From positions 682,001 through 746,000 of the forward strand of contig CBDIDR010000001.1 of NCBI GenBank assembly GCA_965277895.1: a stretch of 64,000 nucleotides of DNA, in the 5' to 3' direction. Below are positions 23,872 to 32,950 of this stretch, piece by piece. Made by a program: the position numbers and the translations under genes. A model generated the notes under the pieces. The model did not search any database. It had not been told where the DNA came from and saw nothing but the letters and a program-made list of their open reading frames with translations. The DNA is from GCA-2862585 sp965277895 (GTDB lineage Bacteria; Bacteroidota; Bacteroidia; Flavobacteriales; UBA7312). Positions within the stretch are counted from its first letter, which is position 1, and each line of letters opens with the position of its first letter.

Positions 23872-25965
23872 TTATGATATTCTACTCCATTCAACTTGTC
23901 TATTACTGACTTCTTTATAATGGTTTAATATCGACTTGTTTTTTGGTAGTTTTAGGCTTGGGTCTTCTTTTAGCACTTCCAAGGCGAGTTGTCTAGCATA
24001 ATTAAGAATAGCGTTATCTTTTATTAAATCAGCAATTTTTAATTCTAGCATACCGCTTTGCTGAGTACCCATGAGGTCTCCAGGGCCTCTTAATTTTAAA
24101 TCAACTTCAGCTATTTCAAAGCCATCGGTTGTTCTTACCATTGTTTTTAGTCGCTCTTGCCCCTCTGTGCTGATTTTATTTCCACTCATTAGTATACAAT
24201 AGGATTGCTCGGCTCCTCTTCCAACACGTCCTCTTAATTGGTGGAGCTGTGATAGTCCAAATCGTTCTGCACTTTCAATAACCATTATTGAAGCATTAGG
24301 AACATTTACACCTACTTCAATAACGGTAGTTGCTACCATAATTTGTGTTTCCCCTTTCACAAATCTATTCATCTCAAAATCTTTGTCTTCAGACTTCATT
24401 TGACCATGAACGATACTAATATTGTAATCTTTGAATGTTCTGCAAATACTTTCATAACCATCCATTAAGTCTTTGTAATCCAGTTTTTCACTTTCATTAA
24501 TTAATGGATAAACGATATATGCCTGTCTTCCTTTTTCTATTTCTTTTTGGATAAATCCAAGCATATTGAGTCTTCCACTATCAGACTTCCAAATGGTTTT
24601 AATTTCTTTTCTACCTGGTGGTAGTTCATCAATGACTGAGATGTCCAAATCGCCATATAGTGTCATGGCTAATGTTCTAGGTATTGGAGTGGCAGTCATG
24701 ACAAGTATGTGTGGAGGCTTACTGTTTTTAAGCCACATTTTAGCTCGTTGTGCTACGCCGAAACGGTGCTGTTCGTCAATAACAACAAGTCCAATATTTT
24801 TGAATTTTACTTTGTCTTCCAATAAGGCATGTGTGCCAACAAGTATATGTATATCTCCATTTTCTAAGCCTTCATGAATACCTGTTCGCTCGGATTTTTT
24901 CACTGAACCTGTCAATAGTGAAACTTTTAATGGCATATCTTTTAGAAGTTCATTAAGTGTTTCAAAATGTTGTTGAGCTAAGATTTCAGTAGGTGCCATT
25001 AGGCAGGTCTGAAAGCCATTGTCAATTGCCATAAGGATTGACATTAATGCAACAAGTGTTTTACCACTACCGACATCACCTTGTAAAAGTCTATTCATTT
25101 GCGACTCTTTTGAGCAGTCCTGTCGTATTTCTTTTAGGACTCTTTTTTGAGCATTTGTCAGTTCAAAGGGAAGGTGATTATGAAAAAAGTCATTAAAATG
25201 TTCGCCGATTTTTGAAAGTGGAAAGCCTTTCAATTTTTTTTGTCGCACAATTTTCATTCTAATAAGTTGAAGTTGAAGAAAAAATAATTCTTCAAACTTT
25301 AGGCGGTATTGTGCTCTTTGAAGTGTCTTACTGTCTTTAGGAAAATGGATATTGATGAAGGCTTCTTTCCTTGGAAGAAGATTTAGTTTTTTAATCAGTT
25401 CATCAGAAATATTTTCTTTGATATCATTAATTACTTGGGGGAGAAGAACTCTTGTCAGTTTGCCAATAGCTTTGTTGGTGAGTCCTTTGTTACTTAATTG
25501 TTCAGTGGTTGAATAAATGGGTTGCAAACTATTGTGTCCCTCATTTTTGTTATTGCTTACTATTTCTAGTTCGGGATGTACAATGTTTATTTTACCATTA
25601 TATAAGTTGGGTTTTCCAAATACGACATAATCAACGTTTGTTTTGATACCATCTTTCACCCATTTAGTGCCTTTAAACCAAACCAGCTCAATAGCTCCAT
25701 TGTCATCTTTCAATTTTGCTGTTAGCCTTTTACTGTGTCTTGCACCAATTTCTTTTAGTTCACCGATTTTTCCAACAAGTTGCACATATGGTAAATCGCT
25801 ATTTACTTCATTTGTTTTGTAGAATTTTGTTTTATCAACGTATCTGAATGGAAAATAGTTGAGTAAGTCGTTGAAGGTATGGATGCGTAATTCACTTCTC
25901 AATAGTTCGGCTCGTTTGGGGCCAACGCCTTTTAAGTATTCTATTGAAGTGAATAATTGTTGCAT
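23872..25965 (-). CDS. recG: ATP-dependent DNA helicase RecG
   Basis: This 697-residue branch-migration helicase remodels stalled replication forks and Holliday junctions. It has the N-terminal wedge/OB domain (about 60-160), then superfamily 2 helicase motifs: Walker A GDVGSGKTLVAL (about 295), MAPTEILAQQHF, DEQHRFGVAQR (DExH box), TATPIPRTLAM, ATTVIEVGVNVPNA, and QLRGRVGRG (motif VI), with the RecG C-terminal segment GDLMGTQQSG. Full length. A hairpin terminator lies just upstream and closes the pdhC operon rather than this gene. Confidence 0.97.
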   Translation of the reverse strand: MQQLFTSIEYLKGVGPKRAELLRSELRIHTFNDLLNYFPFRYVDKTKFYKTNEVNSDLPYVQLVGKIGELKEIGARHSKRLTAKLKDDNGAIELVWFKGTKWVKDGIKTNVDYVVFGKPNLYNGKINIVHPELEIVSNNKNEGHNSLQPIYSTTEQLSNKGLTNKAIGKLTRVLLPQVINDIKENISDELIKKLNLLPRKEAFINIHFPKDSKTLQRAQYRLKFEELFFLQLQLIRMKIVRQKKLKGFPLSKIGEHFNDFFHNHLPFELTNAQKRVLKEIRQDCSKESQMNRLLQGDVGSGKTLVALMSILMAIDNGFQTCLMAPTEILAQQHFETLNELLKDMPLKVSLLTGSVKKSERTGIHEGLENGDIHILVGTHALLEDKVKFKNIGLVVIDEQHRFGVAQRAKMWLKNSKPPHILVMTATPIPRTLAMTLYGDLDISVIDELPPGRKEIKTIWKSDSGRLNMLGFIQKEIEKGRQAYIVYPLINESEKLDYKDLMDGYESICRTFKDYNISIVHGQMKSEDKDFEMNRFVKGETQIMVATTVIEVGVNVPNASIMVIESAERFGLSQLHQLRGRVGRGAEQSYCILMSGNKISTEGQERLKTMVRTTDGFEIAEVDLKLRGPGDLMGTQQSGMLELKIADLIKDNAILNYARQLALEVLKEDPSLKLPKNKSILNHYKEVSNRQVEWSRIS

Positions 25966-25975
25966 GGCATAAAGA

Positions 25976-26008
25976 TAAAAAAAAGCCCTATCAGAATTGA
26001 TAGGGCTT
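25976..26008 (-). terminator. Rho-independent terminator after pdhC
   Basis: An 11-bp perfect stem (25983-25993 with 25998-26008, loop of four) is followed on the minus strand by a run of at least eight T. It lies 22 nt downstream of the pdhC stop and upstream of recG. Confidence 0.88.
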
Positions 26009-26030
26009 AAATTACTTTTTCAGTCGAAAA

Positions 26031-27272
26031 TTAGATATTGTTAGAGCCCATAAATAGAACGGGGTTTTCTAAATACCCTTTAAGAGTTCCTAGGAATTTA
26101 GATCCTACAACACCGTCTACAACTCTATGATCGCATGAAAGTGTAACTTTCAGTGTATTTCCGATAACTATCTCGCCATTTTTTACAATAGGTTTCTCTA
26201 CAATACTTCCTACAGCAAGAATACAAGCATCAGGAGGGTTTATAATAGCAGTGAATTCTTCGATATCAAACATTCCTAAATTTGAAATGGTAAAGGTATT
26301 CCCTTCCCAATCTTCTGGTTGAAGTTTTTTAGCCTTAGCTCGAACGCCATATTCTTTAACTTCAGATGATATTTCAGAAAGTCTTTTATTATTAGCGAAT
26401 CTTACTACTGGAACTAGCAGACCGTCTTCAATTGCCATAGCTACTCCAATGTGAATATGCTCATTGAATCGTATTCTATCGCCTAACCAACTTGAATTTA
26501 CTTGTGGGTGTTCTTGTAATGCCATTGAAGTTGCTTTGACAATCATATCATTGAAAGAGATTTTTACAGGAGAAACAGTATTAATCGCTTTCCTTGCTTC
26601 AATGGTTTTGTCCATATTTATCTCACAAGTTAAATAGAAGTGAGGAGCAGTAAATTTACTTTCGCCAAGTCGCTGAGCAATGACTTTTCTCATTTGCGAT
26701 ACTTCAACTTCTGTATAGCGTTCTACTGAAGGAGCTGAGTTACCGCCCGAGTAATTATCAATATCTCGTTTTACTATCCTGCCCGCATCTCCAGTTCCTT
26801 TAACAAGTGAAAGGTTTATATTTCTCTCATCAGCTAATTTTCTAGCTAGTGGAGAGGCTATGGCTTTCCCATTGCTTTCAACAGCCGTTTCTTTTGTTTT
26901 GGTAGTTATAGGAGCTGTTACTTTTACCTCTTCAACTTTAGGTGTATCTACTGCCTTTGGTGCTTCTTTAGCAGGCTCTTCTTTTTTAGGTTCTGGAGCA
27001 GATTCAGCTTTCAATAGCTCTGTTATGTCCTCGCCTTTTTCGCCTAAAATAGCCAGTATACTATCAACAGGTGCTTTAGCTCCTTCGGCAACTCCTATAT
27101 GTAATAGAAAGCCTTCTTGAAAGCTTTCAAATTCCATTGTGGCTTTATCCGTTTCTATTTCGGCTAATAAATCGCCTTCTGAAACTTGGTCACCAACATT
27201 TTTGTGCCATTTTGCTACCACACCTTCAGTCATCGTGTCACTGAGTCGGGGCATATTTACTACTTCTGCCAT
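26031..27272 (-). CDS. pdhC: Dihydrolipoamide acetyltransferase (E2) of the pyruvate dehydrogenase complex
   Basis: This E2 core enzyme moves the acetyl group from lipoamide to CoA. In order it has one lipoyl domain (about 2-76, with the lipoylated Lys in ETDKATMEFES), a long Ala/Pro/Lys/Glu linker (about 85-130), a peripheral subunit-binding domain (about 137-172, ASPLARKLADE), and the catalytic domain (about 185-413) with CDHRVVDGVVGSKFL containing the His and Asp of the active site. With 413 residues and a single lipoyl domain it is shorter than E2 proteins with two. pdhA lies 4 nt upstream; no E1 beta gene is present, so the complex relies on a pdhB elsewhere. Confidence 0.94.
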   Translation of the reverse strand: MAEVVNMPRLSDTMTEGVVAKWHKNVGDQVSEGDLLAEIETDKATMEFESFQEGFLLHIGVAEGAKAPVDSILAILGEKGEDITELLKAESAPEPKKEEPAKEAPKAVDTPKVEEVKVTAPITTKTKETAVESNGKAIASPLARKLADERNINLSLVKGTGDAGRIVKRDIDNYSGGNSAPSVERYTEVEVSQMRKVIAQRLGESKFTAPHFYLTCEINMDKTIEARKAINTVSPVKISFNDMIVKATSMALQEHPQVNSSWLGDRIRFNEHIHIGVAMAIEDGLLVPVVRFANNKRLSEISSEVKEYGVRAKAKKLQPEDWEGNTFTISNLGMFDIEEFTAIINPPDACILAVGSIVEKPIVKNGEIVIGNTLKVTLSCDHRVVDGVVGSKFLGTLKGYLENPVLFMGSNNI

Positions 27273-27276
27273 CTTC

Positions 27277-28272
27277 TTAGTCTTTAATAAATGGATAATC
27301 TACTTGTTCATAAACACTGTCGTATAAATCTTGTTTTGTAGGGAACGGTGATTCATCAGCAAATTTAATTGCTTCAGCTATCGTTTCTTTTACCTCAAGA
27401 TTTATTGCTTCAATTTCTTTTTCACTAGCAAATTTATTCTTTTTAATATGTTCTAGTGTCGTGTTTATGGGATCAATTTTTTGATACTCACTAACTTCGT
27501 CTTTCGTACGGTAGTGTTGTGCATCGGACATTGAATGTCCTTTGTACCTGTATGTTTTTGCTTCTAAAAATGTTGGGCCATCGCCTTTTCTAGCTCTTGC
27601 TACTGCTTCTTCAACGGCTTCCATCATTGTTACAGGACTCATTCCGTCTACTGGTTTACTTGGCATCTCGTAACCTAATCCGAGCTTCCATATTTCTGTA
27701 TGGTTTGCTGTTCTTTCAACAGATGTACCCATAGCATAACCGTTATTTTCTACAATAAAAACTACGGGGAGTTTCCATAGCATAGCTAGGTTAAATGTTT
27801 CATGTAGGGAACCTTGTCTAACGGCTCCATCACCCATGAAACATAAGGTAACAGCATCGCTGCCATTATATTTATCAGCAAAGGCTAAACCAGCACCTAA
27901 AGGAATTTGTCCACCAACAATTCCATGACCTCCATAGAAGTTGTGTTCTTTGCTAAACATATGCATTGAACCTCCATTTCCTTTTGAACAGCCTGTTATT
28001 TTCCCCATGAGTTCGGCCATTACATGCTTAGGCTCTACACCCATAGCAATAGGTTGAACGTGGTTTCTGTAAGCGGTAATCATCTTATCTTTTGAAGGGT
28101 CAATAGCGGCCCTGCATCCTGCAAGGATAGCTTCTTGACCATTGTAGAGGTGCAAAAATCCTCTAATTTTTTGTTGGATGTAAAGAGCAGACGCTTTGTC
28201 TTCTAATTTTCGCCACAAAAGCATATCTCTGTACCAATTTAAATAAGTTTCTTTTGAAATCTTTTTCGCCAT
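27277..28272 (-). CDS. pdhA: Pyruvate dehydrogenase E1 component, alpha subunit
   Basis: This 331-residue thiamine diphosphate enzyme subunit decarboxylates pyruvate and acetylates the lipoyl group of E2. The ThDP motif GDGAVRQGSLHETFNLAML begins with GDG and ends at the expected Asn, and GNGGSMHMF, GGQIPLGAGLAF and YRYKGHSMSDAQHYRT (the phosphorylation-loop region in eukaryotic homologues) are present. It is encoded directly upstream of pdhC and reads from a good -7 element. The length is normal. Confidence 0.96.
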   Translation of the reverse strand: MAKKISKETYLNWYRDMLLWRKLEDKASALYIQQKIRGFLHLYNGQEAILAGCRAAIDPSKDKMITAYRNHVQPIAMGVEPKHVMAELMGKITGCSKGNGGSMHMFSKEHNFYGGHGIVGGQIPLGAGLAFADKYNGSDAVTLCFMGDGAVRQGSLHETFNLAMLWKLPVVFIVENNGYAMGTSVERTANHTEIWKLGLGYEMPSKPVDGMSPVTMMEAVEEAVARARKGDGPTFLEAKTYRYKGHSMSDAQHYRTKDEVSEYQKIDPINTTLEHIKKNKFASEKEIEAINLEVKETIAEAIKFADESPFPTKQDLYDSVYEQVDYPFIKD

Positions 28273-28292
28273 AGGTTTAATTATAATAGTCG

Positions 28293-28300
28293 CAAATTTA
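28293..28300 (-). promoter_or_regulatory. -7 promoter element (TAnnTTTG) for pdhA-pdhC
   Basis: Minus-strand TAAATTTG matches the -7 consensus exactly, 21 nt before the pdhA ATG at 28272, giving a short leader. The -33 TTG is not found at 19 nt. Confidence 0.42.
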
Positions 28301-28375
28301 ACACAAAAAGAGTTAAAAAAATAGGTTTTGACTTTTAGTGATTATGGATTTTATATTTAAGTTTAAAACATCTAG

Positions 28376-28437
28376 TTTACTCTAGTAAAAATTGAATTTT
28401 TTAGTCAAAAAATGTTTAAATCGTGTAATTTTTACAC
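28376..28437. repeat. Two small inverted repeats in the pdhA upstream region
   Basis: TTTAC/GTAAA arms (28376-28380 and 28385-28389) and GTGTAA/TTACAC arms (28423-28428 and 28432-28437) lie in the 234-nt gap between the divergent pdhA and the barrel-like gene at 28507. They could be operator sites; nothing else is recognised in the gap. Such short palindromes also arise by chance in AT-rich DNA. Confidence 0.25.
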
Positions 28438-28506
28438 TTTGAAAGCGTAATATTTTGCCTGAACAGATGCAAATAACTAATAAAATAATGCTGATATTTG
28501 TACCTT

Positions 28507-29139
28507 ATGATAAAATACCTTGTATCAATACTAATGTTAGTGTCTGTTGCTTGTCAATCCCAAACATTCAGAGTTTCTGATAATGTATTGAGCACAAGCT
28601 TATATCAGCCATTTGCTCCAGTAGGAGGTTATACTCTGGCCTTTGAACGTATGCTCGACCCAGGTTACAGTAGAAATGCTGCCCAGTTTTCTTATAAAAT
28701 TAACGCAACCCTATTATCTGATAAAAAAAAGTCGGAAATTGCTAATCTCGATGGACAAGTATTTTATGATCCTGATGCATTCAGATATAATGGTTTTATG
28801 TTTATCCCTGAGTTTAAGTATTATTTTACGTGGGATGCTCCAATGGGGCTTTATCTTAATGTTTTTGGCACGTATTCATCATATATGGAGTCTTTTAACG
28901 ATGAAAAGGTGAACAGTAATGGAGATTACGATAAGAAAATATCAGAATTAGGTAGAGGCATAGGTGCGGGAATTCAGTATAAAATCTTTAGAAATATAAC
29001 TATGGATATTGTTGGAGGTTATCATTTAAAAGATATTTCCTCGAAAACAAAGCCAATTAATTCTGATGAGTATGCCGCTAATCCTGATACCCAAACGGAT
29101 AAGCTTTATTTAAATGTCTTTTTAGGTTTTAACTTTTAA
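28507..29139 (+). CDS. Small beta-barrel-like outer-membrane protein, function unknown
   Basis: This protein of 210 residues has a signal peptide (MIKYLVSILMLVSVACQSQ) and a mature part of alternating beta strands: GYTLAFERML, FMFIPEFKYYFTW, MGLYLNVFGTYSSY, GRGIGAGIQYKIF, MDIVGGYHL and a final strand LYLNVFLGFNF with terminal Phe. This is the layout of DUF3575-like eight-stranded barrels. I start at the ATG at 28507; a TTG three codons earlier is less likely. A Cys at the signal end could instead make it a lipoprotein, but the lipobox is poor. The gene converges with a second barrel-like gene. Confidence 0.72.
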   Translation: MIKYLVSILMLVSVACQSQTFRVSDNVLSTSLYQPFAPVGGYTLAFERMLDPGYSRNAAQFSYKINATLLSDKKKSEIANLDGQVFYDPDAFRYNGFMFIPEFKYYFTWDAPMGLYLNVFGTYSSYMESFNDEKVNSNGDYDKKISELGRGIGAGIQYKIFRNITMDIVGGYHLKDISSKTKPINSDEYAANPDTQTDKLYLNVFLGFNF

Positions 29140-29142
29140 AGT

Positions 29143-29730
29143 CTATTTCAAAACGAAGCCGACACCTATTTGAATGTATAGTGATTCAAGGTATTCGTAA
29201 TTATCAAATATTCTTCCAGTATATTCCGTATAATGTGATCTAGCAATGTTAAATTGTGGTCCTACACTTACTTTAAAGGAAAGTTTCCTTTTATCCTGAA
29301 AACGATAGCCAATTCTTGGAGTAAAATATACTAAGTTAGAATTGGCAATAAGCTTTTCTTCAAAATTAAAATGATTGTGGTGAACATAATCTTTTGTGAA
29401 AAATACCTGAGGGCGTATTGTCGCTCCAATTTCAAAAAAACTATTTCTTTTTCCATACAAGAAGCTACTGTTGATAGGAAAGCCAATATTGGGGGGAACT
29501 ATATATCCTTTTTTCTGATCAATTGTGCTGAAACCTCCTGAAATGCTGTAGCCATATTTTTTGTCTATAATCTTTGAATAGTCAAAGGTTAGAGCTGGCA
29601 TAAATAGAAGGTGATTAGTTTCTAAATAAAAACTTTTTTGACTTTTATTCAGCGGATTAGTAGCGAATATATTGTTTATAAATATGGTAGAAAATGCAAT
29701 TACAACGACTATGTATAGAAATTTCTTCAT
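29143..29730 (-). CDS. Small beta-barrel-like outer-membrane protein, function unknown
   Basis: This 195-residue protein has an N-terminal signal sequence (MKKFLYIVVVIAFSTIFINNIFA) and strand-rich mature sequence with repeated Gly-aromatic patterns (YGYSISGGF, FFEIGATIRPQVFF, YFTPRIGYRF, SFKVSVGPQF, YIQIGVGFVL). It looks like an 8-stranded barrel, though the final residues are Leu-Lys instead of the usual terminal aromatic. It converges with the gene ending at 29139, with only 3 nt between stops. No family is recognised. Confidence 0.68.
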   Translation of the reverse strand: MKKFLYIVVVIAFSTIFINNIFATNPLNKSQKSFYLETNHLLFMPALTFDYSKIIDKKYGYSISGGFSTIDQKKGYIVPPNIGFPINSSFLYGKRNSFFEIGATIRPQVFFTKDYVHHNHFNFEEKLIANSNLVYFTPRIGYRFQDKRKLSFKVSVGPQFNIARSHYTEYTGRIFDNYEYLESLYIQIGVGFVLK

Positions 29731-29758
29731 GTATACTTTTTCATGTTTTAAGTAGCGT

Positions 29759-29766
29759 CAAACTTA
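29759..29766 (-). promoter_or_regulatory. -7 promoter element (TAnnTTTG)
   Basis: Minus-strand TAAGTTTG matches the consensus exactly, 29 nt before the ATG at 29730. Confidence 0.4.
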
Positions 29767-29823
29767 GAGTTAGACTAGTGAATGAGTAATCTGCATTCAA
29801 TCCATAAAAGTAGCAAAAAATAA

Positions 29824-31824
29824 CTATTCTAAGTCTAAAGAGTCTAAAATTTTGCTGTCTGCAATATTAGGAATGGTAACTTTTAATTTTGGTGTTCGTT
29901 TCATTTCTCTTTTGATAGCAAAAATAGCTTCTTCGTTTCTTGCCCAGCTTCTTCTAGCAATGCCATTATTAACATCCCAGTGTAGCATCATTTGTAATCG
30001 TTTGTCGCTTTCATCACTACCGTCAATGAGCATTCCGAATCCTCCGTTTATAACTTCGCCCCAGCCGACTCCACCGCCGTTGTGGATAGATACCCAAGTT
30101 GCTCCTCTAAAGCTATCGCCAATTACATTATGAATTGCCATATCAGCAGTAAAGCTTGAGCCGTCATAGATGTTAGAGGTTTCTCTGTATGGAGAATCTG
30201 TTCCTGAAACATCATGGTGGTCTCTTCCTAAAATGATTGGACCAACAACACCGTCTTTTATGGCTTTATTAAATGCTTTTGCAATTTCTATTCTACCTTC
30301 GGAGTCAGCGTAAAGGATTCGTGCTTTTGAGCCTACCACGAGTCTATTTTCTTCAGCACTTTTAATCCATCTGATATTATCCTCCATTTGCTGCTTAATT
30401 TCTTTGGGTGCAGTTTGTTTAATTCGTTCTAAAACTTTACAAGCAATTTCATCGGTTTTAGTTAAATCTTCAGATTTACCACTTGCACAAACCCATCTGA
30501 ATGGACCAAAGCCATAGTCAAAACACATTGGACCCATGATGTCTTGTACGTATGATGGGTATTTGAATCTAATATTATCTTCTGACATTATATCTGCTCC
30601 AGCTCTAGATGATTCTAACAAGAAGGCGTTTCCATAATCGAAAAAATAGGTACCTTTTTCTGAGTGCTTATTAACTAAGCTAGCATGAAGACGAAGGGTT
30701 TTTTGTATTTCCGTTTTAAACATTTCAGGCTCATTTGCCATTAAGTCGTTTGCTTCTTCAAATGTTAGTCCCATTGGGTAGTAGCCTCCAGCCCATGGGT
30801 TGTGTAATGATGTTTGGTCAGAGCCTAAGTCAACATAAATATCTTCGTCTAGGAATTTTTGCCATACTTCAACAACATTTCCCAGATAGGCAATAGACAC
30901 TACCTCTTTATTTTCTTTTGCTTTTCTGACTCTAGAGCACAGTTGGTCGAGATCTTCAATAACTTCGTCTACCCAACCTTGAGAATACCTTGTATGTGTA
31001 GCTTTATGATTAACTTCAGCTACTACGGTTATGCATCCTGCAATATTTCCAGCTTTTGGTTGTGCACCACTCATTCCGCCAAGACCTGCTGTTAAAAATA
31101 ATTTTCCGGCAAGTCCATCATCACATACTTTTCTGCCTGCATTCAGTATGGTAATAGTTGTGCCATGAACAATACCTTGTGGACCTATATACATGTATGA
31201 GCCAGCTGTCATTTGTCCATATTGCGTTACGCCTAAAGCGTTGAATTTTTCCCAATCATCAGGTTTTGAATATTTAGGAATCATCATTCCATTAGTTACG
31301 ACTACTCTAGGTGCATCTTGGTGTGAAGGGAAAAGCCCCATAGGATGACCTGAATACATGACTAAAGTTTGGTCATCGGTCATTTCAGCAAGGTATTTCA
31401 TGCACAGTCTGTACTGGGCCCAGTTTTGAAATACTCCGCCATTACCTCCGTACGTAATGAGTTCATGAGGGTGTTGAGCTACGGCATAATCCAGATTGTT
31501 CTGAATCATAAGCATTATGGCTTTTGCCTGATTTGATTTGCCCGGATAATCTTCGATATTTCGAGCTTTCATTTCATAGTCAGGACGATACCTATACATG
31601 TATATTCTTCCAAATTCTTTCAATTCTTCTGCGAATTCTTTGGATAAGAACTCGTGTTGGTCTTGTGGAAAATATCTCAAGGCATTTTTTATGGCTAATT
31701 TTTTCTCATCAAGGCTTAGTATGTCCTTTCTCTTTGGGGCGTGATTAATACTAGTGTCAAATTCTTTTTTGCTTGGAATTTCCTTTGGAATGCCTTCTAG
31801 TATGCTGTCTTTAAAAGTACTCAT
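29824..31824 (-). CDS. hutU: Urocanate hydratase, long form
   Basis: This enzyme converts urocanate to imidazolonepropionate, the second step of histidine degradation, using tightly bound NAD+. At 666 residues it is the longer type found in Bacteroidota. Recognised segments: YGGNGGVFQNWAQYRL (about 125), YIGPQGIVHGTTITILNAGR (about 215), GGMSGAQPKAG, CFDYGFGPFRWVCASG carrying the conserved active-site region (about 445), and the C-terminal NGGGVGWGEVINGGFGM. No hutH, hutI or hutG gene is present, so the pathway is split over the genome. Its start overlaps the DUF5522 gene by 4 nt (ATGA), implying cotranscription. Confidence 0.95.
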   Translation of the reverse strand: MSTFKDSILEGIPKEIPSKKEFDTSINHAPKRKDILSLDEKKLAIKNALRYFPQDQHEFLSKEFAEELKEFGRIYMYRYRPDYEMKARNIEDYPGKSNQAKAIMLMIQNNLDYAVAQHPHELITYGGNGGVFQNWAQYRLCMKYLAEMTDDQTLVMYSGHPMGLFPSHQDAPRVVVTNGMMIPKYSKPDDWEKFNALGVTQYGQMTAGSYMYIGPQGIVHGTTITILNAGRKVCDDGLAGKLFLTAGLGGMSGAQPKAGNIAGCITVVAEVNHKATHTRYSQGWVDEVIEDLDQLCSRVRKAKENKEVVSIAYLGNVVEVWQKFLDEDIYVDLGSDQTSLHNPWAGGYYPMGLTFEEANDLMANEPEMFKTEIQKTLRLHASLVNKHSEKGTYFFDYGNAFLLESSRAGADIMSEDNIRFKYPSYVQDIMGPMCFDYGFGPFRWVCASGKSEDLTKTDEIACKVLERIKQTAPKEIKQQMEDNIRWIKSAEENRLVVGSKARILYADSEGRIEIAKAFNKAIKDGVVGPIILGRDHHDVSGTDSPYRETSNIYDGSSFTADMAIHNVIGDSFRGATWVSIHNGGGVGWGEVINGGFGMLIDGSDESDKRLQMMLHWDVNNGIARRSWARNEEAIFAIKREMKRTPKLKVTIPNIADSKILDSLDLE

Positions 31825-32006
31825 TTCTTCTTTCCTTTGGTTAAAGAGTCTGTTTTCTTATCATATCCATATGGGCAATGCTTACAGCCGCTTTTACAAC
31901 AGTACCCTCTTTTTAGGTGGTATTTTTCTGTAAAAATGATGTAACCCTCACTACTTTTGTAAAAGTCTTCCTTTGAAAGTTTACCCTGATTTGAAAAGTT
32001 TGCCAT
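31821..32006 (-). CDS. DUF5522 small cysteine-motif protein
   Basis: This 61-residue protein is recognisable as DUF5522 by FTEKYHLKRGYCCKSGCKHC followed by PYGYDKK. The Cys-Cys-x3-Cys-x2-Cys cluster suggests a metal or iron-sulfur site, but none is proven. I start at the ATG at 32006 (MANFSNQGKLSKED); the frame stays open to 32117, but that extension has no conserved look and would overlap the divergent gene at 32057. It precedes hutU with a 4-nt overlap. The function is unknown. Confidence 0.8.
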   Translation of the reverse strand: MANFSNQGKLSKEDFYKSSEGYIIFTEKYHLKRGYCCKSGCKHCPYGYDKKTDSLTKGKKK

Positions 32007-32023
32007 TAAAATTTTATGAGGTA

Positions 32024-32031
32024 CAAATTTA
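32024..32031 (-). promoter_or_regulatory. -7 promoter element (TAnnTTTG) for the DUF5522-hutU operon
   Basis: Minus-strand TAAATTTG is an exact match, 18 nt before the ATG at 32006; this position also supports choosing that start over longer ones. Confidence 0.43.
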
Positions 32032-32056
32032 CAACAATCATTATTTATATTAGAGG

Positions 32057-32950
32057 ATGTTTTCAAAGGATAAAAAACAAATTGTTGTTGAGCTACATTC
32101 TCCCTTATTGTTATCAAAAGGGGTGAGGCTTTTGGTACAAAGGGAAGACATGAATGATATTGATTGTATGGGTAATAAGTGGTGGAAATTAAAGTACAAT
32201 TTAAAAAAGGCTACCGCACTCAAACAGGATACTATTGTCACTTTTGGAGGTGCATTTTCAAATCATATTGTTGCTACTGCTTCTGCTTGTCATCGTTTAG
32301 GTTTAAACTCAATTGGAATTATTAGAGGTGAAGAATTTTCAAAACAAAACCCTACACTTAGAAAAGCGGCTAGCTTTGGAATGAATTTTAAGTTCATGGA
32401 TCGAAATCAATATAGGCTAAAGGACAGTATTGATTGGTCTCAAGATTATGAAAATTGTTATGTAATCCCAGAAGGTGGAACGAATGATTTAGCTGTGAAG
32501 GGCTGTGCCGAAATGATTCAAGATGTGGATTTTGATATTGCATGTGTACCGGTTGGTACTGGAGGCACACTTTCAGGAATTATTAATTCATTAAAGAGTC
32601 ATCAAACTGCTATTGGTTTTTGCTCATTGAAGGGAGGGGAGTTCTTAACTGAAACCATAAATGAATATGTAAACTCTAAGAATTGGAGTTTGAGTACTGA
32701 TTATCATTTTGGGGGTTATGCTAAAATTTCAGAGGAGCTTATTACGTTTATGAATGATTTTAAAGAAGAGCACTCAATTTTGCTAGATCCAGTATATACT
32801 GCTAAGATGTTCTATGGTATTTTTGATATGCTTAAAAGAGACTTATTTATACCAAATAGTACTATTTTAGCTATTCATAGTGGAGGTACTCAAGGGATTG
32901 AGGGCATGAATGAACGTATAAAATCTAAAGGATGGAAAATAGACTTCTAA
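32057..32950 (+). CDS. PLP-dependent D-cysteine desulfhydrase / 1-aminocyclopropane-1-carboxylate deaminase family enzyme
   Basis: This 297-residue fold-type II PLP enzyme belongs to the ACC deaminase/D-cysteine desulfhydrase family. The PLP lysine lies in GNKWWKLKYNL (about residue 36-46), the phosphate/substrate motif FGGAFSNHIVATA at about 62, and the glycine-rich loop PVGTGGTLSGI at about 172. Members of this branch mostly act as D-cysteine desulfhydrases, making pyruvate, sulfide and ammonia; which activity this one has cannot be read by eye. It overlaps the next gene by 19 nt. Confidence 0.88.
   Translation: MFSKDKKQIVVELHSPLLLSKGVRLLVQREDMNDIDCMGNKWWKLKYNLKKATALKQDTIVTFGGAFSNHIVATASACHRLGLNSIGIIRGEEFSKQNPTLRKAASFGMNFKFMDRNQYRLKDSIDWSQDYENCYVIPEGGTNDLAVKGCAEMIQDVDFDIACVPVGTGGTLSGIINSLKSHQTAIGFCSLKGGEFLTETINEYVNSKNWSLSTDYHFGGYAKISEELITFMNDFKEEHSILLDPVYTAKMFYGIFDMLKRDLFIPNSTILAIHSGGTQGIEGMNERIKSKGWKIDF

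Noticed and set aside
31821..32117. A 98-residue version of the DUF5522 protein.
   Set aside because: The extra N-terminal 37 residues are not family-like and would overlap the divergent gene at 32057 and the -7 element at 32024.
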